Part shown: positions 16,729 to 24,627 of the stretch, piece after piece
How the letters are laid out: each line of letters begins with the position of its first letter
Numbering within the stretch: the first letter of the stretch is position 1
From: Spirosoma panaciterrae DSM 21099
GTDB taxonomy: Bacteria; Bacteroidota; Bacteroidia; Cytophagales; Spirosomataceae
Length of the DNA stretch: 64,000 bases
Direction of reading: 5' to 3'
Assembly (NCBI RefSeq): GCF_000374025.1
Contig: NZ_KB893189.1
Location: forward strand, 1 to 64,000
Notes under the pieces: model-generated
What the model was told of the DNA's origin: nothing
Database searches by the model: none
Seen by the model: only the letters and a program-made list of their open reading frames with translations
Translations under genes and position numbers: made by a program

Positions 16729-18111
16729 TCATTGAACAACAAAACGTTTACTAACCGTTTCGCTATCCGTTTTGACCCGAACAATATACATACCTTTTGC
16801 CAATCCTGTTACGGGTAGTGTCAACCTTGTACTGGATGAATTGGTATAACTGGCCGTACGTACCTGACGACCTGTACCGTCGAACACATCGACCTGAAAT
16901 GATTGAGCCCCCTTGAGTAAGACATCCATCAAGGGAATATCTGTTGGCAGATCGCTCTGATACGGATTGGGATACACCTTCACCGTCAGTTGTTCCGACT
17001 CTGATAAGGGCGTCGTTATGGAAGCCAGTTTTACTACCTTCGCCCGACGAGGGCTTAAGGCCAGAACTGCCCGCATACGTCCTACCTGCCCAGCAGTGAA
17101 CATGTTCATGCAGGCGTCGGGCGAATACATCATATAATTTTCAACCAGATCGCGGGTTTGTTTGCCAGCCACACAGGTCGAATAGGTCTGTTTGCAGGAT
17201 GTAGGCGAAGCTGACCGATCTTCGGTTAATGGAGTATCGGCAACATAATCTTCATTACAACCATTGCCATCCCCCCAGGGATGAATAAGTCCAAGCCAAT
17301 GCCCGATTTCGTGCGAAACGGTTCGCCCCAGCATATAATACATCCGATTTACAGTACCAATTTGTCGGCCAAAGGTCTGATAATCGATCCGCACTCCATC
17401 CGTATTTACATTCAAATTTGCCTGCAATCCTTTTAACGTATCTGCCGCTGTTGGAAACTGTCCATAACCGATATAATCTCCCTGATAATCAGCCACCCAG
17501 ATATTTAAATACTGATCACTAGGCCAATAAGCGATTTGTGACAGGAGAACATCGTCAGTTTCAATATCGAAGGTCGCCTTTGCCGGATAATAGTGTCGAG
17601 TAATACCATTGGTAGGATTCCCATTCGGGTCGAGCGTTGCCAGAAAAAACTCAATTCGTGCGTCGGCTCCTATCGAGCTGGTGTTGTACCCATTCGTACC
17701 CGCCTTCCGTCGGTAATCTTCGTTCAGAACCTGAATTTGTGAAAGGATTTGCGCATCCGAAATATTAACATTATTAGTACCCCCAATAGCCCCGGAAGCC
17801 GTATTGTGCACGACATGAACAACGATCGGAATTCGATACACCGTTGTATCGGCAGCGGTAGTCCGTAACGATTTCTGTTCGTTCTGCCTTTGCTCAATAC
17901 GTCTGTTAAGCTCCTGAATCAGTTGCAGACGGCCGGGGTCACGTTGTTGCAAAAGTCGTTCCTGATTGACAACGGCACAACGCTTAATGGTTGAGTCGGA
18001 AGGTGTTTGTGCGCCAGCAAGTGGTGAAATCAATAAAACAAGCGAACCGATGAGCCAGGCCCAAACGGTTCGCTTGCTAAGTGTCAGGCGATTAGTGCCC
18101 TGCTTTATCAT
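16729..18111 (-). CDS. Secreted M43 (pappalysin-like) metalloprotease with T9SS tail
   Basis: 460 residues. The zinc motif H-E-I-G-H-W-L-G-L-I-H (His267, Glu268, His271, His277 in this numbering) is followed by the metzincin-type Met-turn region E-N-Y-M-M-Y-S-P-D-A-C-M, and cysteines flank the site (GCNEDY, SCKQTYSTC). These features mark the M43B cytophagalysin group. The C-terminal 75 residues begin V-K-V-Y-P-N-P-Y and end S-K-R-F-V-V-Q, a type IX secretion sorting domain, so the enzyme should be exported to the cell surface or medium. I start at 18111 because the upstream ATG at 18162 lies deep in phoH and spoils the signal peptide. A 20-bp overlap with phoH remains. Confidence 0.88.
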   Translation of the reverse strand: MIKQGTNRLTLSKRTVWAWLIGSLVLLISPLAGAQTPSDSTIKRCAVVNQERLLQQRDPGRLQLIQELNRRIEQRQNEQKSLRTTAADTTVYRIPIVVHVVHNTASGAIGGTNNVNISDAQILSQIQVLNEDYRRKAGTNGYNTSSIGADARIEFFLATLDPNGNPTNGITRHYYPAKATFDIETDDVLLSQIAYWPSDQYLNIWVADYQGDYIGYGQFPTAADTLKGLQANLNVNTDGVRIDYQTFGRQIGTVNRMYYMLGRTVSHEIGHWLGLIHPWGDGNGCNEDYVADTPLTEDRSASPTSCKQTYSTCVAGKQTRDLVENYMMYSPDACMNMFTAGQVGRMRAVLALSPRRAKVVKLASITTPLSESEQLTVKVYPNPYQSDLPTDIPLMDVLLKGAQSFQVDVFDGTGRQVRTASYTNSSSTRLTLPVTGLAKGMYIVRVKTDSETVSKRFVVQ

Positions 18112-19120
18112 ATGCGTTAATAATTTCTCGAACGAGCTTATGACGGACCACATCGCGACCATCCAGCTCTACGAAGGCAATTCCTTTGATATTTTTCAGA
18201 ATATCAACCGATTCGACCAAGCCTGACTTTTGCCGATTGGGCAAGTCAATCTGCGATCGGTCGCCCGTAATGATGGCTTTCGATGTGGGACCCATCCGGG
18301 TCAAAAACATTTTCATCTGCATCGATGTCGTATTTTGCGCTTCATCAAGCAGAATAAATGCATTATTCAACGTCCGGCCACGCATGTAGGCCAGGGGAGC
18401 AATCTCAATGATCCGGTTTTCCGTATAAAACTTCAGCTTTTCGGCCGGAATCATATCATCGAGTGCATCGTAAATTGGCCGCAGATACGGGTCGATTTTC
18501 TCCTTCAGATCGCCCGGCAAAAAGCCAAGGTTCTCCCCGGCTTCCACTGCCGGACGGGTGATAATAATTTTCTTGACTTCTTTATTCTTCAGAGCTCGCA
18601 CCGCAATAGCAACAGCCGTATAGGTTTTACCTGTACCAGCAGGCCCGATAGCAAAGACAAGATCATGTTTCTCGGCAGCCTCCACCAAACGCTTCTGGTT
18701 ATCGGTTCGAGCCCGTACCACTACACCCCGATTCCCATATACCAGAACCTCATCGTCGTCGGGTAAGCTCGGTGGTGTCAATAAGCCTCCATTGACTGGC
18801 TGACCACTATGACTGATATAATTCTGCACGTTTTCGTGAGTAATTTTGCCGTATTTCTGGTAATGCTCCAGCAGTGAGTCCAGAATGTCACTGATCCGGC
18901 TTATCTCAGGGGTTGTTCCCTTTATACGGATTTCGTTACCCCGCGAGATAATTTTGCTCATAGGAAAGGCAGCCGCCACTTCCTTGATGTTGTTGTTCTC
19001 GACACCCAAAAAATCGATGAGTGATATATTGTCGAGGGTGATGACTTTTTCGACCAAACGATGAATAGGTTTAATGTGTGATTCCGAAAAGTAAGCGATT
19101 TCTTTACTTGTACAACGCAT
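18092..19120 (-). CDS. phoH: PhoH-family ATPase
   Basis: 342 residues. An N-terminal part of about 110 residues (I-S-R-G-N-E-I-R-I-K-G-T) is the KH-like region of PhoH/PhoL proteins. The ATPase core has the Walker A motif A-I-G-P-A-G-T-G-K-T-Y-T-A-V, the Walker B motif A-F-I-L-L-D-E-A-Q-N-T-T, and the family sequences I-I-T-R-P-A-V-E-A-G-E and T-R-M-G-P-T-S-K-A-I-I-T-G-D. PhoH proteins are cytoplasmic, RNA-associated ATPases linked to ribosome or RNA maturation; the precise role is unsettled. The gene is divergent from dnaB, with about 297 bp between the starts that must hold both promoters. Confidence 0.93.
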   Translation of the reverse strand: MRCTSKEIAYFSESHIKPIHRLVEKVITLDNISLIDFLGVENNNIKEVAAAFPMSKIISRGNEIRIKGTTPEISRISDILDSLLEHYQKYGKITHENVQNYISHSGQPVNGGLLTPPSLPDDDEVLVYGNRGVVVRARTDNQKRLVEAAEKHDLVFAIGPAGTGKTYTAVAIAVRALKNKEVKKIIITRPAVEAGENLGFLPGDLKEKIDPYLRPIYDALDDMIPAEKLKFYTENRIIEIAPLAYMRGRTLNNAFILLDEAQNTTSMQMKMFLTRMGPTSKAIITGDRSQIDLPNRQKSGLVESVDILKNIKGIAFVELDGRDVVRHKLVREIINAYDKAGH

Positions 19121-19374
19121 TTTCTCAAAAATTTATTCGCTCGCCCACTTTTCTTATTCAAGTCGATAGGTTGGTATAAAACCCCTATTATTTAGGAATA
19201 AATACGTATCTTTCTGACGCACAGCCTACAGTTTATCGTTGCTACTATGTACGCCAAATCCACTCCCTACCGTTGCTTAAAAACTCTATTTTTTTTCCAC
19301 GCCTTAGTTTCAACATTACCAGAATGTTACGAACGTTTTGCCCCAATGAAGTATATACGTTGAGTCCGATGGAA

Positions 19375-19407
19375 TTTGCCTTATGAAGCGTTAATTTCGT
19401 AAACTTG
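19375..19407 (+). promoter_or_regulatory. Possible dnaB promoter, near-leaderless
   Basis: TTTG at 19375-19378, 21 bp, then TAAACTTG at 19400-19407, one base away from TAnnTTTG. If used, transcription would begin only a few bases ahead of the ATG at 19418. The mismatch and the lack of independent support keep this tentative. Confidence 0.35.
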
Positions 19408-19417
19408 CGGTGAGACA

Positions 19418-22027
19418 ATGGAGAACAACGCACGCCCGAACCAACACCTTCGTAAACCTTCAGCCTTTGCCGGAGGCCGCCAGCAGGCAGGTAATCACTG
19501 GCTTGACACGGGGCTTGGAAAATTACCACCACAAGCTCTCGATCTTGAAGAAGCCGTTCTGGGGGCGTTAATGATCGAAAAAGATGCTTTGTCATCTGTT
19601 GTTGACATTCTTAAACCCGAAACATTTTACAAAGAAGCGCACCAACGGATTTACAATGCTATCCTGACGCTTTTTGGCAATTCCGACCCGATCGATTTGT
19701 TAACGGTTACGCAACAATTGCGTAAAACGGGTGAAATTGAGATGGTTGGTGGTGCCGGGTACGTATCTGAACTTACCTTTCGGGTCAACTCAGCCGCCAA
19801 TATTGAATACCATGCCCGGATTGTATCGGAGCAGGCGCTCAAGCGGGCGCTGATTGCTATGTCGTCCACGATCCTGCGGGACGCCTACGAAGATACTACC
19901 GACGTTTTTGAGCTTCTGGACCGTACCGAGCAATCGCTCTTCAAGATTTCGGAATCGAACATCAAGAAGAACTACGCAGACATGAGCACCATTGTCAGGA
20001 TGGCGCTCAATGAGCTGGAAACGAAAAAAAACCAGGAGGGCTTAACGGGGGTTCCTTCAGGATTTACGCAACTGGATCGGGTCACATCTGGCTGGCAACC
20101 TACCGAACTCATTATCCTGGCGGCCAGGCCAGCGATGGGTAAATGTCTGGGTAAAGGCACAAAAGTCGTCATGTTCGATGGCTCATTGCGAAATGTAGAA
20201 GATGTGCGGGATGGTGACCTGCTCATGGGCGATGACTCCACGCCACGCCGTGTACTCAGCATTGCGCGAGGTCAGGAACGCATGTATTGGGTCCACCAAA
20301 ACAAGGGAATTAGCTATCGGGTCAACGAAAGCCATATCCTATCCCTGAAGCGTAGCCGTACTGAAGGGCCCTATAAAAAAGGCGATGTTCTGAACATCAC
20401 GGTGCGGGATTACCTGACGAAGTCAGCAAAGTTTAAAACGAACTACAAAGGGTATAAAGTTGCTATCCATTTCCCCGAACAGGCCGTTCCTCTCGATCCG
20501 TATTTCGTAGGGCTATGGTTAGGGGATGGCCACTCGTATAGTTCCCGAATAACAAATATTGACACAGAAGTTGTTGATTATCTGAAAGATTATGCAGAGG
20601 AATTAAATCTGACATTCTCAACCTACCAACAGGTCGGCAAAGCCCCCAGTCATGCCATAACAACCGGGCAACGAGGAGCCAAGGTACCATTTAATGTACA
20701 GGAGCAGTTACGCGGCCTATCCGTTATTGAGAATAAGCACATTCCACGTTCTTACCTTATTAATTCGACTGAGAATCGGCTAAAATTGCTTGCAGGTCTG
20801 ATTGATAGCGATGGCCATTATCAGGAAGCCTTCAATTGCTACGAGATCACCCAGAAGAACAAGGCCCTGGCCGAACAACTGAAATACCTTTGCGATACAC
20901 TGGGTTTCCGTTGTTCATTAAAGGAAAAGCAGGCCAGTATCTCTTCCCGAAGCTATATATCAACCGTTTATCGATTACGGATCTTTGGCAATCTGGATAC
21001 AATACCCGTTCGAATCGAGCGGAAAAAGGCGCGCCCGCTGAAAGCAAAGGCCGACTGGCGTGTTACCGGAATTCAAGTCGAATACGATAAAGTCGATGAT
21101 TACTATGGATTCTCTATTGATGGCAATCGGTTATTCCTGCTGGAAGACATGACCGTCACCCACAATACGGCTTTCGTAGTTTCGGCTCTTCGTAACGCTG
21201 CGGTAGACCACGGTAAGCCTGTAGCGATATTTTCGCTGGAGATGTCGTCGGTACAGTTGGTAAACCGACTTATTTCGGCCGAAGCGGAGATTGATTCAGA
21301 AAAAATTCGGAAAGGGACGCTGGCTCCACACGAGTGGACTCAGTTGCATCATAAAATTCAACGGCTTACCGAAGCCCCCATCTTTATCGATGATACCCCT
21401 GCCCTATCCATTCTGGAACTCCGGGCCAAGTGTCGTCGATTGAAAGCCCAACATGACATTCAGATGGTGGTTATCGACTACCTCCAGCTTATGTCGGGCG
21501 ATACATCGGGCCGGGCCGGTGGAAACCGTGAACAGGAAATTGCCTCGATCTCAAGGGCGCTGAAAAATCTGGCGAAAGAACTTAACGTTCCGGTCATTGC
21601 CCTTTCGCAGTTGAGCCGGGCTGTCGAAACACGGGGGGGCGATAAAAAACCCCAACTCTCCGACCTTCGTGAATCGGGATCTATTGAGCAGGATGCCGAC
21701 ATGGTCTGTTTCTTATACCGCCCTGAATACTACAACATTACGCAGGATGAAAACGGTAATTCGACTGCTGGTATTGGTGAAGTGATCATTGCTAAAAACC
21801 GGAGTGGCTCGCTCGATACCATTCAGCTTCGGTTTATCAATAAGTTTACGAAATTTTGTGATCTCGATTCGTATTTCGAACCTGTTCAGGCACAAGGCTT
21901 TGGCGCAAACGTTAATGGATTAAGCAGTTTCGATGCTCCTCCATCGGCAGGCAGTGTGTTCAAGAGCAAAGCGAACGACATGTCGAACTTTGGAAACGCC
22001 GATCCTAGTCAGGAAACACCATTCTGA
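19418..22027 (+). CDS. dnaB: Replicative DNA helicase DnaB, interrupted by an intein
   Basis: 869 residues as translated. Removing the intein (residues 243-583) leaves 528, the normal DnaB length. The N-terminal helical domain opens L-P-P-Q-A-L-D-L-E-E-A-V-L-G-A-L-M. The RecA-like domain has Walker A split as A-R-P-A-M-G-K | T, then I-F-S-L-E-M-S, the Walker B region M-V-V-I-D-Y-L-Q-L-M (about 682-691), L-S-Q-L-S-R-A-V-E and D-L-R-E-S-G-S-I-E-Q-D-A-D. DnaB is the hexameric helicase that opens the fork. The P-loop is only restored by protein splicing, so replication should depend on the intein working. The gene stands alone, divergent from phoH. No frameshift or stop is present in either extein or intein. 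Confidence 0.96.
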   Translation: MENNARPNQHLRKPSAFAGGRQQAGNHWLDTGLGKLPPQALDLEEAVLGALMIEKDALSSVVDILKPETFYKEAHQRIYNAILTLFGNSDPIDLLTVTQQLRKTGEIEMVGGAGYVSELTFRVNSAANIEYHARIVSEQALKRALIAMSSTILRDAYEDTTDVFELLDRTEQSLFKISESNIKKNYADMSTIVRMALNELETKKNQEGLTGVPSGFTQLDRVTSGWQPTELIILAARPAMGKCLGKGTKVVMFDGSLRNVEDVRDGDLLMGDDSTPRRVLSIARGQERMYWVHQNKGISYRVNESHILSLKRSRTEGPYKKGDVLNITVRDYLTKSAKFKTNYKGYKVAIHFPEQAVPLDPYFVGLWLGDGHSYSSRITNIDTEVVDYLKDYAEELNLTFSTYQQVGKAPSHAITTGQRGAKVPFNVQEQLRGLSVIENKHIPRSYLINSTENRLKLLAGLIDSDGHYQEAFNCYEITQKNKALAEQLKYLCDTLGFRCSLKEKQASISSRSYISTVYRLRIFGNLDTIPVRIERKKARPLKAKADWRVTGIQVEYDKVDDYYGFSIDGNRLFLLEDMTVTHNTAFVVSALRNAAVDHGKPVAIFSLEMSSVQLVNRLISAEAEIDSEKIRKGTLAPHEWTQLHHKIQRLTEAPIFIDDTPALSILELRAKCRRLKAQHDIQMVVIDYLQLMSGDTSGRAGGNREQEIASISRALKNLAKELNVPVIALSQLSRAVETRGGDKKPQLSDLRESGSIEQDADMVCFLYRPEYYNITQDENGNSTAGIGEVIIAKNRSGSLDTIQLRFINKFTKFCDLDSYFEPVQAQGFGANVNGLSSFDAPPSAGSVFKSKANDMSNFGNADPSQETPF
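20144..21166 (+). other. DnaB intein with LAGLIDADG homing endonuclease
   Basis: 341 residues between Lys242 and Thr584 of the precursor. The first residue is Cys (C-L-G-K-G-T-K-V), the block-A nucleophile. Block B carries N-E-S-H-I-L-S-L. Two endonuclease blocks are present, G-L-W-L-G-D-G-H and L-L-A-G-L-I-D-S-D-G-H, so the homing function may still be live. The C-terminal splice region reads Y-Y-G-F-S-I-D-G-N, then F-L-L-E-D-M-T-V-T-H-N, with the penultimate His and terminal Asn needed for cyclisation. The +1 extein residue is Thr, which can serve as the second nucleophile. All residues needed for splicing by the standard class 1 mechanism are in place. The insertion point inside the Walker A lysine-threonine pair is a site used by other DnaB inteins. 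Confidence 0.95.
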
Positions 22028-22047
22028 TAGTTCCCATTTCTATTCGC

Positions 22048-22055
22048 TATTTTTG
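22048..22055 (+). promoter_or_regulatory. Candidate -7 box for the DUF2911 gene
   Basis: TATTTTTG exactly matches TAnnTTTG and sits 20 bp after the dnaB stop and about 62 bp before the next start. No TTG at the -33 distance, so only half a promoter is supported. Confidence 0.4.
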
Positions 22056-22117
22056 CCAGGGTTCACCGACTTCAACTGAAGTCATTATTACTCCATTCAC
22101 TCGTTGTCCAATTGGCT

Positions 22118-22696
22118 ATGAAATTAACTGGTTTACTTAGTGCTTTACTTGTCTGCGTTGCGTTATTGACCGAAGCGCAGTCGTTACGAGGGCTGGACAA
22201 AAGCCCGATGGATATGGCTTATTATCCCGACGATTTTGCCCACGATCGTAAATTTGCCCCCGCTAAAGTGGGGGATAAAGTGTATGCCCGTGTTACCTAC
22301 AGTCGGCCAGCCAAAAACGGTCGGGACGTATTCGGCAAACTCATTCCGTATGGTAAGGTATGGCGAGTGGGCGCAAACGAAGCCACTGAAATCAAGTTTT
22401 TTACCGATGCAACGATACAGGGAAAAACGGTTAAGGCAGGTGTGTATTCACTCTATGCCATTCCAACTGACACCGAATGGACGTTGATTTTAAATTCAGA
22501 TCTGGATCAATGGGGTGCTTATAGCTACAAACCCGAACTGGATGTATTGCGAGTAACGGCTCCCGTTAAAAAGACAGATACAACTACCGAAAATTTTACG
22601 ATTCAGTTTAAAAAGGCGAATGACACGCCTTCTCAGTCGATCATGATGTTTGCCTGGGATAATGCGCTCGTTGAAGTCCCTGTAACGTTTCAATAA
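22118..22696 (+). CDS. DUF2911 exported protein
   Basis: 192 residues with a signal peptide (MKLTGLLSALLVCVALLTEA, then Q). The mature protein shows the DUF2911 pattern: D-K-V-Y-A-R-V-T-Y-S-R-P-A-K-N-G-R, then G-K-L-I-P-Y-G-K-V-W-R-V-G-A-N-E-A-T, then K-A-G-V-Y-S-L-Y-A-I-P and W-T-L-I-L-N. The family is common in Bacteroidota and its function is unknown. The ATG at 22118 starts the signal peptide; a TTG two codons upstream is not needed. A bidirectional terminator separates it from the convergent LOG gene. Confidence 0.9.
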   Translation: MKLTGLLSALLVCVALLTEAQSLRGLDKSPMDMAYYPDDFAHDRKFAPAKVGDKVYARVTYSRPAKNGRDVFGKLIPYGKVWRVGANEATEIKFFTDATIQGKTVKAGVYSLYAIPTDTEWTLILNSDLDQWGAYSYKPELDVLRVTAPVKKTDTTTENFTIQFKKANDTPSQSIMMFAWDNALVEVPVTFQ

Positions 22697-22716
22697 TTTT
22701 AGGTATACCTATCAAC

Positions 22717-22754
22717 AAAAACGGCCTGCTCCTTTACCAGAGCAGGCCGTTTTT
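22717..22754. terminator. Bidirectional intrinsic terminator
   Basis: AAAAACGGCCTGCTC at 22717-22731 pairs with GAGCAGGCCGTTTTT at 22740-22754 around an 8-base loop. A-run and T-run flank the GC stem, so it works for both the DUF2911 gene (plus) and the LOG gene (minus), which converge here. Confidence 0.9.
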
Positions 22755-22771
22755 TATTTCATATAGTGCAC

Positions 22772-23572
22772 TTAGAAGTTCGGTTTTAACAAATATTTGC
22801 TGTAGAAATCATCAATGACCTTGACCGCTTCTGTAGGTGTATCAACTACATTGATGAGTTTCATATCTTCTGGATTAATATTGTGCTCTTCACCAAGCAT
22901 CACATTGTTGATCCAGTCGATTAGCCCTTGCCAATACGATCGACCAACCAACACAATGGGGAAACGGGCAATTTTACGGGTTTGAATCAACGTCATTGCT
23001 TCAAACAATTCGTCGAGGGTACCCATACCACCCGGCATGACCACAAACCCCTGTGCGTATTTGACAAACATCACTTTCCGAACAAAGAAGAAGTCGAAGT
23101 TGATGCTTTTGTCGGGATCTATGTAAATATTGCTATGCTGCTCGAAGGGTAGTTTGATGTTCAGTCCGACCGATTTACCTCCCTGTTCAAAAGCCCCTTT
23201 GTTCCCGGCTTCCATAATCCCTGGTCCTCCACCAGTAATGACCCCATATCCATGACGCACCAGCTTAGCCGCAATCTCTTCGGTCATTTTGTAATATTTG
23301 TTATCGGGTTTGGTGCGCGCTGAACCAAATATCGATACGCAGGGGCCAATTTTGGCTAATTTGTCAAAGCCTTCAACAAATTCAGCCATTACCTTAAAAA
23401 TTACCCACGAGTCGGCTGTTTTTATTTCATTCCAGTCGTGATCCGTAAACGCTTCTTTTATACGTTGTTCATCGGGGGTAAGAAGTAACTCGTCGCGCTT
23501 AGGTAAATCTGTTGCAATGCGTTCGGTACTCTGTGCTTCAGAGCGGTGAACATTTTCTTTTGTTTCTTCCAT
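22772..23572 (-). CDS. LOG-family phosphoribohydrolase (TIGR00730-like)
   Basis: 266 residues. The nucleotide-binding motifs G-G-G-P-G-I-M-E-A-G-N-K-G-A (about 118-131) and P-G-G-M-G-T-L-D-E-L-F-E (about 186-197) are the two signatures of the LOG/lysine-decarboxylase-like fold. The second supplies the catalytic Arg/Glu neighbourhood of cytokinin-riboside 5'-monophosphate phosphoribohydrolases. The N-terminal 60 residues are charged and not part of the core. Bacterial homologues hydrolyse nucleoside monophosphates; the physiological substrate is unknown. It has been misnamed lysine decarboxylase in many genomes, and no decarboxylase chemistry is expected. Confidence 0.92.
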   Translation of the reverse strand: MEETKENVHRSEAQSTERIATDLPKRDELLLTPDEQRIKEAFTDHDWNEIKTADSWVIFKVMAEFVEGFDKLAKIGPCVSIFGSARTKPDNKYYKMTEEIAAKLVRHGYGVITGGGPGIMEAGNKGAFEQGGKSVGLNIKLPFEQHSNIYIDPDKSINFDFFFVRKVMFVKYAQGFVVMPGGMGTLDELFEAMTLIQTRKIARFPIVLVGRSYWQGLIDWINNVMLGEEHNINPEDMKLINVVDTPTEAVKVIDDFYSKYLLKPNF

Positions 23573-23920
23573 TTACATCAATAAAAAAGGCAGTGGGCGC
23601 GAAACGTACTCACTAGTCAGACAATATATAACCTGCCCAACTTACTCAAAAACTGTATTCAAGCTAACCTGGTACTGATTTATTTAAGAGGGCGGATTGT
23701 ATTAACGATTGTTCAGGCTAAATCGTTTCGTAAATAAAAAGCCTAAATCGCCATACGCTTGTCAGGAAATATGGTTCAGGTACATTCATAAGCTGTTGCC
23801 AGCCAAGTATTTAACCATTAGCCTGTCAATTTTACGATTCGTGCCCGTAGTGTTTACGATGAATCCTGAAGGGGCTTGTAAAAAAACCGAATATATAGCC
23901 CATTTTGACTAAAAAATTCC
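23573..23920. other. Intergenic, no gene seen
   Basis: About 350 AT-rich bases between the divergent LOG gene and the 51-residue gene. No plausible coding frame, tRNA or hairpin was recognised. The LOG promoter should be near the left end but does not match the consensus. Confidence 0.45.
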
Positions 23921-23928
23921 TAATTTTG
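23921..23928 (+). promoter_or_regulatory. Exact -7 box for the small basic protein gene
   Basis: TAATTTTG fits TAnnTTTG, 44 bp before the ATG at 23973. A TTTG at 23904-23907 is only 13 bp upstream, shorter than the usual 17-23, so the -33 element is doubtful. Confidence 0.45.
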
Positions 23929-23972
23929 CGCTCTGATTTTCACGAACCGACTAAAATTTAGTTTATACAATC

Positions 23973-24128
23973 ATGGCAGTAACAGAATTAAAGCGCAAAG
24001 CTCGTCGGAACCGGGCCATTGCTAACAATAAAACCAACGCGATTAAGCAACTCCTTCGCAAGCCTACCATTAAGAACGTAGACGTAGAGGCCATCAAAGC
24101 TTCGTTTGCTGAGAAGAAAGAAGCCTAA
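23973..24128 (+). CDS. Small very basic protein, 51 aa
   Basis: The frame begins MAVTELKRKARRNRAIANNK, continues T-N-A-I-K-Q-L-L-R-K-P-T-I-K-N-V-D-V-E-A-I-K and ends F-A-E-K-K-E-A, then TAA. The N-terminal half is strongly cationic, while the C-terminal half is a mixed-charge helix. It is too short for common ORF cut-offs and easily missed. The composition suggests binding to RNA, most likely on the ribosome. It does not match S20, despite its size and charge. From memory, comparable small basic proteins recur in Cytophagales, and a Bacteroidota-specific ribosomal protein (bL38) has been described, but I cannot show that this is it. Coding support is the clean start, a matching promoter box and biased codons. 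Confidence 0.75.
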   Translation: MAVTELKRKARRNRAIANNKTNAIKQLLRKPTIKNVDVEAIKASFAEKKEA

Positions 24129-24158
24129 GGTACAGGCTTACTTTATAGAACGATTTAG

Positions 24159-24515
24159 TTATTTGGCCTCGCTTTTACCAAGCGGGGCTTTTCGTTTCTG
24201 AAGGGCTCTTGCCCACTCCCGATCCCGTTTTTTGAGTTCCCGACGTACAAACCGTCGATAGTCGATCTGAACCCGGTAACGTACAGCCTGCCCAAACAGC
24301 AGTAATCCACCATTGATCAGTATTAGGCTGTATGTACCCCATAAAAACCACTGCCGAAAGGGTGCTCCTGCCTGATTCGCTTCGGCGGCTACGCTAAACA
24401 CACACAGGCCAATACTGAAAAGGATTAGCCCCAATGAGACAACTATCAGTCCCTTGGTGCGGGTACTCATGCGTTTAACTAATCGTTGGCCGGGTGGTTT
24501 GGCAAGCTTGGTCAT
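24159..24515 (-). CDS. Small membrane protein, two TM helices
   Basis: 118 residues when started at MTKLAKPPGQ. Two hydrophobic helices, G-L-I-V-V-S-L-G-L-I-L-F-S-I-G-L and Y-S-L-I-L-I-N-G-G-L-L-L-F-G, are followed by a highly basic cytoplasmic tail (R-R-F-V-R-R-E-L-K-K-R-D-R-E-W). The frame is open further upstream to 24701, but that part overlaps the glycosyltransferase and its residues look like out-of-frame sequence, so it is rejected. An alternative start is MSTRTKG at 24470. I do not recognise the family. It converges with the 51-residue gene and lies 112 bp downstream of the glycosyltransferase on the same strand. Confidence 0.65.
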   Translation of the reverse strand: MTKLAKPPGQRLVKRMSTRTKGLIVVSLGLILFSIGLCVFSVAAEANQAGAPFRQWFLWGTYSLILINGGLLLFGQAVRYRVQIDYRRFVRRELKKRDREWARALQKRKAPLGKSEAK

Positions 24516-24627
24516 CGGGTTGGGTCTAATATTTGATTTAATAACACCTGACGAACCAATTTCGTTGACAAGTGCCTCTTCTTTGGCGAATATAAATAGT
24601 TTACCGATGTTTCGTTGCTTGTTTTTG

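Noticed and set aside
18230-18766. Plus-strand frame of 178 codons
   Set aside because: Antisense to the phoH ATPase core, which is conserved along the same stretch.
22772-23572. Lysine decarboxylase
   Set aside because: An old database name; the G-G-G-P-G-I-M-E and P-G-G-M-G-T motifs are those of LOG phosphoribohydrolases, and no PLP site exists.
23973-24128. Ribosomal protein S20
   Set aside because: Size and charge fit roughly, but the N-terminal pattern of S20 is absent, so the gene is left as a small basic protein of unknown identity.
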